Source: Hyphomicrobium sp. ghe19 (GTDB lineage: Bacteria; Pseudomonadota; Alphaproteobacteria; Rhizobiales; Hyphomicrobiaceae). Taken from it: a DNA stretch of 64,000 nucleotides. The notes below the pieces were generated by a model, which ran no database searches, was not told the origin of the DNA, and saw only the letters and a program-made list of their open reading frames with translations. The DNA is taken from positions 2,556,001 to 2,620,000 of the forward strand of contig NZ_LR743509.1 of assembly GCF_902712875.1 (NCBI RefSeq), in the 5' to 3' direction. Both the position numbers and the translations under genes were made by a program. Of the stretch, positions 54,884 to 62,439 are shown piece by piece (within the stretch, counting starts at the first letter, position 1; every line of letters begins with the position of its first letter).

Positions 54884-54988
54884 ATGGGAACCACGGAACG
54901 TACTGCAAGAACCGTGACCCTCAAGCTTAAGGCTCCACAAGTAGGACGCACAGAGCTTGAGGACAATCCGTGTTCTTCGACGGTCTGA
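54884..54988 (+). CDS. Possible 34-residue peptide before the capsid gene
   Basis: ATG 54884 has AGAGGGG 5 nt upstream, and the frame ends 33 nt before the capsid start. Product is basic-polar (TTERTARTVTLKLKAPQVGR). It could be a leader peptide coupled to capsid translation or chance. No family recognised. Confidence 0.3.
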   Translation: MGTTERTARTVTLKLKAPQVGRTELEDNPCSSTV

Positions 54989-55020
54989 GGTCAAAAACCT
55001 CACTCCACGGAGACACACAA

Positions 55021-56016
55021 GTGGCTAACGCTACTCCTACCCGCCTTGGTGCAATTAACGGCACCGTTGGCAACTACGCTAATGAAAACGCCCTCTTCCT
55101 CAAAGTGTTCTCTGGTGAAGTCCTAACGGCCTTCGCCAACAAGACCGTGACTGCTGACAAGCACATGGTCCGAACGATCACTTCCGGCAAGTCCGCACAG
55201 TTCCCGCGAACTGGCCGCACTGGTGCTGGTTATCACACCCCCGGTGCTGAGATTGTTGGCCGCATTATCAAAGGCAACGAGAAGATTATCACGATCAATG
55301 ATCTTCTCCTCTCTGACATCTTCATCTCGAATATCGATGAGGCCAAGAACCACTATGACGTTCGTTCGATCTATTCGAGCGAAATGGGTATCGCGCTTGC
55401 AAATCAGATGGACAAGCACGTGCTCCAGACTTTCATTCAGGCTGCTCTGGTAACCACTCCGGACATCACTGGTGAGTCTGACATGGTGGGTACTGTCATT
55501 GACAACGCCTATCTTGGCGGTTCCGCTAACATGGCGACTAATGTTGATGACTTGATCGCTGCCATCTTTGAAGCTGCCGAAGCACTTGACGTTAAGAACG
55601 TCCCTGAAGAGGGTCGAAACATCTTCGTCAAACCGGATACGTATTACCGTCTTGCGAATAGCTCGAAGGTAATTCACGGCGACTTCGGCAACGCCGGTAA
55701 CGGCTCGACTGCTTCAGGTAAGGTGTTCCGCGTTGCGGGTATGCCTATCGTGAAGACCAATAACCTCCCGTCTAGCAACATCACCACTGGTGTTGAGGCA
55801 GGCTCGGAGAACCGTCAAGCTGTGGACGCCCGTAATACGGTCGCCGTCATTGCTCATCCTTCTGCGGTGGGCACGGTCAAGCTGATGGACCTCAGCACTG
55901 AAATGGAATGGGACATCCGCCGTCAGGGAACCCTGATGGTTGCGAAGTACGCCGTTGGACATGGTGTCCTCCGTCCTGAAGCATCCGTGCTTCTGCGAAC
56001 GGCAACGCCTGTCTAA
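55021..56016 (+). CDS. Major capsid protein (T7 gp10-like)
   Basis: The 331-residue HK97-fold protein begins MANATPTRLGAINGTVGNYA from GTG 55021 (GGAG 11 nt upstream); the longer frame from 54970 is not needed. Typical stretches are ALFLKVFSGEVLTAF, HTPGAEIVGRI and EMEWDIRRQGTLMVAKYAVGHGVLRPEA. T7 gp10A has 345 residues. The gene is followed by a terminator, as in T7. Confidence 0.95.
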   Translation: MANATPTRLGAINGTVGNYANENALFLKVFSGEVLTAFANKTVTADKHMVRTITSGKSAQFPRTGRTGAGYHTPGAEIVGRIIKGNEKIITINDLLLSDIFISNIDEAKNHYDVRSIYSSEMGIALANQMDKHVLQTFIQAALVTTPDITGESDMVGTVIDNAYLGGSANMATNVDDLIAAIFEAAEALDVKNVPEEGRNIFVKPDTYYRLANSSKVIHGDFGNAGNGSTASGKVFRVAGMPIVKTNNLPSSNITTGVEAGSENRQAVDARNTVAVIAHPSAVGTVKLMDLSTEMEWDIRRQGTLMVAKYAVGHGVLRPEASVLLRTATPV

Positions 56017-56018
56017 TT

Positions 56019-56034
56019 AGCTCACCCCTGTGAG
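56019..56034 (+). promoter_or_regulatory. Palindromic site CTCACCCCTGTGAG, copy 4
   Basis: The 14 bp at 56021-56034, preceded by TAG, begin 4 nt after the capsid stop codon and 22 nt before the terminator hairpin. It lies on the boundary between capsid and tail genes. Confidence 0.6.
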
Positions 56035-56056
56035 TTAATTTGCTGAGTAACTCAAA

Positions 56057-56088
56057 GGGAGAGGCTGAAAGGTCTCTCCCTATTTTTT
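56057..56088 (+). terminator. Rho-independent terminator after the capsid gene (T-phi-like)
   Basis: GGGAGAG (56057-56063) pairs with CTCTCCC (56074-56080), followed by TATTTTTT. It occupies the same place as the T-phi terminator after T7 gene 10, which lowers tail-gene expression relative to capsid. Confidence 0.85.
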
Positions 56089-56119
56089 CACTCCAATAAG
56101 AACAAGAAAGGGGAACACG

Positions 56120-56719
56120 GTGCCTACGCCCGTAACACCCACAACTGAACTAGAAGCAGTCAACACTATGCTGGCTGCTATCAGCGAGAGTCCTGTCTCT
56201 ACGCTGGATGACGACACGGTTGTTGACGCCGCAATGGCGCGGGACACTCTCCGCAATGAGATGAGAGGTCTCCAGTCAGAGGGCTGGCAGTGGAACACTG
56301 ACTATGAGTACGTCCTCACCCCTAACGCCAACAACGAAATTGAAATCCCCGCTACCGCCGCCTTCATTGATCCGTCTGCCTCAGAAGGCAAGGACTACGT
56401 TTGGCGCGGAACACGGCTCTACGATAGGGCTGGCAAGACCTACACAATAACGAAGTCGGTCAAGGTAGACATCATTTGGATGCTCGGCTTCGATGAGATG
56501 CCTGAGCCCTTCCGGCGCTACTGCTACATCAAAGCCATCCGCAAGTTTGTGGATGAACAGATGGGTGACCAAGCTCTCCATCAGTTCACTGAAATGGATG
56601 AAGCTAAAGCTGCCGCTGCTTTCCGCCGAATGGAAAACAAGACGGCAAACTTCAACATCCTTCGTGACAGCTATTCGACCGCACGCATTCTGATGAGGCG
56701 TCCAGCATGGCGCGGGTAA
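56120..56719 (+). CDS. Tail tubular protein A (T7 gp11-like)
   Basis: The 199-residue adaptor joins the portal to the nozzle. Typical: ELEAVNTMLAAISESPVSTL, GWQWNTDYEYVLTPNANNEI, YCYIKAIRKFVDEQMGD and the Arg-rich end. GTG start with AGAAAGGGG upstream. Overlaps gp12 by 13 nt. Confidence 0.94.
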   Translation: MPTPVTPTTELEAVNTMLAAISESPVSTLDDDTVVDAAMARDTLRNEMRGLQSEGWQWNTDYEYVLTPNANNEIEIPATAAFIDPSASEGKDYVWRGTRLYDRAGKTYTITKSVKVDIIWMLGFDEMPEPFRRYCYIKAIRKFVDEQMGDQALHQFTEMDEAKAAAAFRRMENKTANFNILRDSYSTARILMRRPAWRG

Positions 56720-59151
56720 GCGGGCAAATCCCGAACCTCGTCAATGGCGTCTCTCAACAACCTCCAGCACTCAGACTAGCAACTCAGGCAGACCTCCAGG
56801 TCAACTGCTACTCGACTGTTGTGAAGGGTCTGACGAACCGTCCGCCTGTTGAGCACATCGCACGTATTGCAGATGTCGTTGAAGAGAACGCCTTCGTCCA
56901 CATCATCAATAGAGACGTTGATGAAAGATACGTACTAGTTGCCACTTCGACAAACCTCAGGGTCTTCGACTTCGCCGGTAACGAGAAGACAGTCAACTTC
57001 CCGAATGGCAAAGCGTACCTAAGCACACTCAATCCAGCTGAGCGCTTAGCTGCACTCACTGTTGCTGACTACACGTTCTTGATCAACAAGGACAAGGTTG
57101 TTGGTAAGCTGGCAGCGCTTTCCCCTGACTACGGATCACAGGGTCTGGTAGTCATCCGCTCGGGCAACTATGGCCGAACCTATCGGCTCTATGTGGATGG
57201 CACTCTCAAGGTCTCCTTGAAGACGCCTGATGGTTCTCTAGCAGCGCACACTTCTGACATCGATACCACCACCATGGCTGATATCATGGTCAAGGTGTTG
57301 ACGGGTGTAACCTACGCCGCTGGAGCAAGTACGGTATCAGGAACCTCTCTAGGAACTGGATGGACAGTCTCTAGGAACAACTCAACGATCTACATCAAGA
57401 AGAACGATGGCACTGCCTTCACACTCAAAGTGGAAGACGGCCAAAACGGCAACGCTATGTTTGCCATCAAGGATGCTACAGCGCAGTTCGAAGACTTGCC
57501 GCTCTATGGCTTCCAGAACTTCCATGTGAAGATTCAGGGCCGGTCTGCATCTGGTGATGGCGACTACTACGCACTGTGTCAGAGCAATGAGCAGAACGTC
57601 TGGAAGGAGTCTTTGGCTGAAGGTATTCAGACCTCAATAGACCCAATGACGATGCCCTTCTCCCTAGTACGCGAAGCCAATGGATCGTTCACGTTCAGGC
57701 AGAACACTTGGAACTCTCGTGAGGTCGGTGACGACAACAGTAACCCGTTCTCATCGTTTGTTGGCCGGTCCATCAATGACGTGTTCTTCCATAAGAACCG
57801 ACTAGGGTTCCTCTCGGATGAAAACTGCATCCTCTCCTCAGGTGGTGACTACTTCAAGTATTGGAGAACGACCGTCCTGAGCTTGCTAGATGATGATCCT
57901 ATCGACATCGCTGCGTCTCACGACAAGGTTTCTATTCTGAGAAGTGCGATTCCCTATCAGGAGAATTTGCTCCTCTTCTCGGATCAGACACAGTTCCGCT
58001 TGGAGGGTGGTGACATCCTCACTCCGCAGACTGCTTCTCTTCCCGCAACGACTGAGTTCCAGGCATCAACCAAGGCTAAGCCTGTGGGTGCTGGCACGTC
58101 AGTCTTCTTCGCTGTTGAGAAGAACGACTATTCAGCCATCCAGGAATACTTCGTAGACAGCGACACACGGACAAATGACGCCCGTGACGTTACTGCTCAC
58201 GTTCCTGAGTATGTCCCTGCTGGCATCTTTAAGCTGGCGGCAACGTCAAACGAAAGCGTCCTGGTGGTCCTGTCTAAGAATGATCAGGACTCCCTGTATA
58301 TCTACAAGTACCTCTATGACGATGCTGGACAGGCTAAGCTCCAGTCCTCGTGGTCGCGTTGGGACTTCCCTAACGTCATTCGTATTCACTCCTTTGCGTT
58401 CATTCAGTCAGACCTCTACTGGGTAGTGACGAGAACATCAGGGGTCTTCCTTGAGAAGATCACCTTCGAACAAGGTGTGATTGGCGATGATGATTTAGGA
58501 TTCCGCATTCACTTGGATCAGAAGATCAGAAGTGACAACGCGAAAGTTACCAAGAGTTACAACGCCACGACTAACCAGACCACATTCACCTTCCCGTTCG
58601 TATGGAAGTCTATGCCTAAGGCAGTGGTCTCTGTCCCTGTGAACTACGATCCTGGTTATGATGTCGAAGTCATTGGTGATCCTGCAAGCTACAACAGCAA
58701 CAAGATCATCCTTGAGGGAGACTTCAGAAGCGAGACAATGATCTTCGGCACTCCCTACGAGTGTCTCTATGACTTGTCCATCTTCCAGATCAGACAGGAG
58801 TCAACTGGTGGCGGTATCTCAGTAGTCTCTGAGGGTCGCCTACAGGTTCAACGCTTGACGCTCCAGTATGCCAACTCTGGCTACTTCGAGGTCATCGTAA
58901 AGCCGACTGGTAGGTTGCCGTGGGTCTATAACCCTAACTCGTATATGTACGGGTTCAACGGTCGTAACCTCGGTGAGCAAGAGAACCTCATCTCTGCACC
59001 TGCCATTGACACAGGTGAATACCAAGTACCGATATTCTCTCGTAATGACCGTGTGAAGATCACCATCAGGTCTGACAGTCATCTCCCGTTCTGCATCCTC
59101 TCAGCTGAGTGGATTGGGCTTCACGTTATGAAGTCGAAGCGGGTGTCTTAA
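56707..59151 (+). CDS. Tail tubular protein B (T7 gp12-like nozzle)
   Basis: The 814-residue protein starts with the standard QIPNLVNGVSQQPPALRLAT and matches gp12 (794 residues) throughout, e.g. YVLVATSTNLRVFDFAG, VFFHKNRLGFLSDENCILSS and LLLFSDQTQFRLEGGDILTP. It forms the hexameric beta-propeller nozzle of the short tail. Confidence 0.96.
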   Translation: MARVSGQIPNLVNGVSQQPPALRLATQADLQVNCYSTVVKGLTNRPPVEHIARIADVVEENAFVHIINRDVDERYVLVATSTNLRVFDFAGNEKTVNFPNGKAYLSTLNPAERLAALTVADYTFLINKDKVVGKLAALSPDYGSQGLVVIRSGNYGRTYRLYVDGTLKVSLKTPDGSLAAHTSDIDTTTMADIMVKVLTGVTYAAGASTVSGTSLGTGWTVSRNNSTIYIKKNDGTAFTLKVEDGQNGNAMFAIKDATAQFEDLPLYGFQNFHVKIQGRSASGDGDYYALCQSNEQNVWKESLAEGIQTSIDPMTMPFSLVREANGSFTFRQNTWNSREVGDDNSNPFSSFVGRSINDVFFHKNRLGFLSDENCILSSGGDYFKYWRTTVLSLLDDDPIDIAASHDKVSILRSAIPYQENLLLFSDQTQFRLEGGDILTPQTASLPATTEFQASTKAKPVGAGTSVFFAVEKNDYSAIQEYFVDSDTRTNDARDVTAHVPEYVPAGIFKLAATSNESVLVVLSKNDQDSLYIYKYLYDDAGQAKLQSSWSRWDFPNVIRIHSFAFIQSDLYWVVTRTSGVFLEKITFEQGVIGDDDLGFRIHLDQKIRSDNAKVTKSYNATTNQTTFTFPFVWKSMPKAVVSVPVNYDPGYDVEVIGDPASYNSNKIILEGDFRSETMIFGTPYECLYDLSIFQIRQESTGGGISVVSEGRLQVQRLTLQYANSGYFEVIVKPTGRLPWVYNPNSYMYGFNGRNLGEQENLISAPAIDTGEYQVPIFSRNDRVKITIRSDSHLPFCILSAEWIGLHVMKSKRVS

Positions 59152-59624
59152 TGGCTATAGTCAGATCAGTGGTGCCTGGAGATATTCCAGACATCCTCCC
59201 GCGTTTGCGAGAAGCTGACATACAGGAATGGGAGGCATTCGCAGGGGTTCACCCTCGGATGCTTCTCCCCCTGTTGGCGTATGATCCGAACACCTACACC
59301 ATCGTAACTGATGACGGTGTTCCTGTGGGTCTCTTTGGTGCGTCCCCTGTTGAAGGGACAAACGGACTAATAGGGACAGTGTGGATGATAGCGACGCCCC
59401 AACTCGAAGACATGCAAATCGAGTTTCTCAGAAAGTGCCGTACCGTTGTGACCATGTTGAATGATCGCTACCCGATATTGTGGAACCATGTTGATTGTCG
59501 AAATACGGTGCACCTGAAGTGGCTCGAATGGTGTGGCTTTAAGTTCATCTCCCGCAAGGAGAAGTGGGGGGCACAATCGTTACCCTTCTACGAAATCATA
59601 AGGATCAAATCGCAATGTGCGTAG
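59151..59624 (+). CDS. Internal virion protein, T7 gp13-like with acetyltransferase-like fold
   Basis: The 157-residue protein (ATG 59151) shows a GNAT-like pattern (DDGVPVGLFGASPV..., TVWMIATPQLEDMQIEF, NTVHLKWLEWCGFKFISR) shared by gp13-type proteins of T7-like phages. In T7, gp13 is needed for core assembly. Acetyltransferase activity is not implied. Confidence 0.75.
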   Translation: MAIVRSVVPGDIPDILPRLREADIQEWEAFAGVHPRMLLPLLAYDPNTYTIVTDDGVPVGLFGASPVEGTNGLIGTVWMIATPQLEDMQIEFLRKCRTVVTMLNDRYPILWNHVDCRNTVHLKWLEWCGFKFISRKEKWGAQSLPFYEIIRIKSQCA

Positions 59625-60136
59625 CAGCAATGCCGCTACTGATGTTTGGCCTATCAGCCGCTTCTGCGGTCGTGGGCTACATGGGCCAACAGCAACAGTA
59701 TGCAGCAGCAGCCGCTCAGAAGTCAGAGAATGACCGTGCAGCAGCCGACGCGGCTCGTAACCGCTACGAGTCTATTAGCAAGTCACTTTCCTCTGAGCAG
59801 AAGAAAGCTTCCAGTGAATCAATGGATGCACAGACTGAGGCCCTCAAGGCTAGGTCGAAGGCACGCGTTGCCGCTGGTGAAGCTGGCGTATCCGGCTTGT
59901 CTGTTGATGCTCTCTTGAGCGACTTCAGCAATCAGGAAGAACGTTACCTTGGTCGTATTGACCAGAACTACCAGACTACGAGGGCTGCTTATCAGGATGA
60001 ACGTACTGGTGCTTACGACACCGCACGTGCACGCATCAACTCAATGGCAACGCCTGTGAAGCCTAGCTTCGCTGGTGCTGCTCTCCGCATAGGCCAAGCG
60101 GGAGTTGATTCCTATTCGCAGTACCTAAGAGGCTGA
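59615..60136 (+). CDS. Internal virion protein B (T7 gp14-like)
   Basis: From ATG 59615 the product has 173 residues: a hydrophobic N-terminus (PLLMFGLSAASAVVGYMG) and an Ala/Gln-rich coiled coil (QQQYAAAAAQKSENDRAAAD, EEQ/NQEERYLGRIDQNYQT). In T7 gp14 enters the outer membrane during infection to build the DNA channel. It overlaps gp13 by 10 nt. Confidence 0.88.
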   Translation: MCVAAMPLLMFGLSAASAVVGYMGQQQQYAAAAAQKSENDRAAADAARNRYESISKSLSSEQKKASSESMDAQTEALKARSKARVAAGEAGVSGLSVDALLSDFSNQEERYLGRIDQNYQTTRAAYQDERTGAYDTARARINSMATPVKPSFAGAALRIGQAGVDSYSQYLRG

Positions 60137-60154
60137 TAAAAGGATTATCACTTA

Positions 60155-62365
60155 ATGGCACGAACTAAACAACGCGTTCAGGTTGATGATCCGCTGAGGC
60201 GGACACCTGAGCGTAAGGTCCAGCCTTTGGCTCCGGATGTGTTCGTTGGTGCCCCTAGAGTGTCGGGAGCTGGGGCGGGCATGGCAGATATTGCTGATGC
60301 CCTCTCCGGCTTCTCCGGCTCCCTTGGTGGCCTAGCAAAAGTAAGAGCAGCAGCAGACAAAGAACGGGCTGATGCCGCCGCTGTAGAATTTAACGCCCGT
60401 CCACTAGATCAACGTACTCAGATGATTGCTTCAGGCATTGGACCTGATGGCAATCCTCTTCCAGACCATCCAGCAGTCTCGAAGGTCTATGGTGCCGATG
60501 TAGGTACTCAGACCTCCCTGCGTATCAACGGCGAGATTGATGGAGGCAAGTTCGACTACCTAGGACCAAAGCCTGTAGACCAATATATCTGGGAGGAGGC
60601 ACAGCCTGATCTCGAAGCTATTGGTGACGATAAGCTTAAGCGTGCAGGCTTCCTAGGTGAACTCAAGAAGTACACTGAAGGACAGATCAAGAAGCAAGCT
60701 GAGGTACGGGAAGCTGACCGTGTGAATAGGAGTAAGGACGCGTTCTTTCTCTCCATAGGTCAGACCGTAAAGGAAGCTGAGGAGCAGGGTGTCAAAGACA
60801 CTGAAGGTCTCTATCAGCGTATCCAAAAGACTCGTGGTGCACTTCAGGATGGTCCGCTGAAGTTGAACATTCCTAAACAGGAGTTTGACAATCAGGTCTT
60901 AGCCTATGCGGACAAGATCGCTGACAGTGAAGACCCTGAATTTGCCAAGCTTGCTGTGAGGCTCATCTCTGATCCGCGCGACGGCATTGGACCTATTGGC
61001 TTCAAGCAAGAGAACCTCAACAAGTCTCTCGACATCGCTAAGCGTGCTAAGACCGCCATCGATAAGGCTGAGGTCAAGACTGTCACTGAGAAGTACGCCA
61101 CTGCCGCTCTAGTAGCTGGACTCGGTGGCGCAAACCTTGGCGGCATCGTAGACCACGAAGAGAAGCACTCTGATGGTTCCACCTTCACTGTCAAAGCTGA
61201 AGATGTTCGCAAGTCGGTATTCAATAAGTGGCAGCTTAACAGCGCTGAAGTCGCCAACAGGCTCAAGGAGAATCCTGAGCAGACGATGAAGCGGGAGGTC
61301 TCTGAGCTTAAGAGTATGGGCCTAGTCAATGAGTCCTGGAAGGGAATGTTCAAATCATTCGCGGACGGTCTCACTGAGCAAGACATCCAGAACCCTCAGA
61401 AGCTCCAGGAGTTGCAGAAGGTCGCCTCCCTCTACGACACCATGAAATCTCAGTCCACGTTCTTCCTTGAGCGTCACCTTGACGACAACTCTAAGAAGCT
61501 GATGGACCGCTATTGGGTGGCCCGCAATCGCCTAGGAGTTCAAGCACAGGACGTTGCTCTGACTATGGCCGTCCACTCTCTTGACCCAACGTCTGAGCAA
61601 GCGGAAGGTTCTGCCTCCCGTGCTGTGAAGGACAAGGTTGAGAAGGAGTATGACAACGGCTCACAGTACGCTTCCCTCCTCAAGGAGACTGCTACCGGAT
61701 ACGTTCGGATGGGTGGTGTCTCTGCTGAGAAAGCTGTTGAGCTTGCCGCTGAGCGTTTGAAGTCTCAAGGTGCCAACGTGAATGGGAGCTTCGTTCCTAT
61801 TCCTGTGGACAAGAACGGCAACCAAATTGCTGTGCCTGAAGACTTCGCTGACCTAGCAGAACTCACAGTCCAGCGTTGGGCTGATGAGCACGCTCCTCCT
61901 GGTATCAAATCCTCTGATCTCACCCTTCGAGGGTACAGTAATGGAACCTTCGAGATCGTAGATAAGCGCAACGGTATCCCCGTCATTGGGATAAATATCG
62001 GTGACGCTTCATCCGCGAAGCCTGTGCTCACATCTCAGGACTTTATTGATACCGAGAAGATTGAGCAGGCCAAGAAGCTAAAGGGCGATGTCCGGGAGCA
62101 GAACATCAACGCTCTAATCCGGCAGAACGACTACAGCGGCGCAATGAAGATGATAGACGAAGGCAACAGCAAACCTCCTAAGAGGACTGTTGCTTCCAAG
62201 GGTGGTGCTCGTGCAAGCGATGTCTCCACTGTGGAAATCGGACCATTCATCAACATGCTCACGCGTCGCGCCTTCTGGATGAGTGGCGGCAATCACAATC
62301 AGATACTTCCTCCAGAGCTATCCCGGTCAAACTCGGACGGCACGCTGAAGGAACCTAAGAAGTAA
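60155..62365 (+). CDS. Internal virion protein C (T7 gp15-like)
   Basis: The 736-residue protein occupies the gp15 slot (T7: 747 residues) between gp14 and gp16. It is highly helical and charged, beginning RVQVDDPLRRTPERKVQPLA. It should form part of the ejected periplasmic channel. A terminator follows. Confidence 0.85.
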   Translation: MARTKQRVQVDDPLRRTPERKVQPLAPDVFVGAPRVSGAGAGMADIADALSGFSGSLGGLAKVRAAADKERADAAAVEFNARPLDQRTQMIASGIGPDGNPLPDHPAVSKVYGADVGTQTSLRINGEIDGGKFDYLGPKPVDQYIWEEAQPDLEAIGDDKLKRAGFLGELKKYTEGQIKKQAEVREADRVNRSKDAFFLSIGQTVKEAEEQGVKDTEGLYQRIQKTRGALQDGPLKLNIPKQEFDNQVLAYADKIADSEDPEFAKLAVRLISDPRDGIGPIGFKQENLNKSLDIAKRAKTAIDKAEVKTVTEKYATAALVAGLGGANLGGIVDHEEKHSDGSTFTVKAEDVRKSVFNKWQLNSAEVANRLKENPEQTMKREVSELKSMGLVNESWKGMFKSFADGLTEQDIQNPQKLQELQKVASLYDTMKSQSTFFLERHLDDNSKKLMDRYWVARNRLGVQAQDVALTMAVHSLDPTSEQAEGSASRAVKDKVEKEYDNGSQYASLLKETATGYVRMGGVSAEKAVELAAERLKSQGANVNGSFVPIPVDKNGNQIAVPEDFADLAELTVQRWADEHAPPGIKSSDLTLRGYSNGTFEIVDKRNGIPVIGINIGDASSAKPVLTSQDFIDTEKIEQAKKLKGDVREQNINALIRQNDYSGAMKMIDEGNSKPPKRTVASKGGARASDVSTVEIGPFINMLTRRAFWMSGGNHNQILPPELSRSNSDGTLKEPKK

Positions 62366-62394
62366 CTACCCACGTCATAGATCAAAACAAGAAG

Positions 62395-62426
62395 GCCTCA
62401 TCATCTGCGGATGGTGGGGCTTTTTT
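62395..62426 (+). terminator. Rho-independent terminator between gp15- and gp16-like genes
   Basis: GCCTCATCATC (62395-62405) pairs with GATGGTGGGGC (62410-62420), an 11-bp stem with two G-T pairs, a TGCG loop and six T. A terminator inside the internal-core gene block is unexpected. Confidence 0.82.
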
Positions 62427-62439
62427 CTTTGGAGAACTA

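Noticed and set aside
35226..56034. CTCACA...TGTGAG sites as CRP binding sites
   Set aside because: CRP sites read TGTGA-N6-TCACA; here the half-sites are in the opposite order with shorter spacing.
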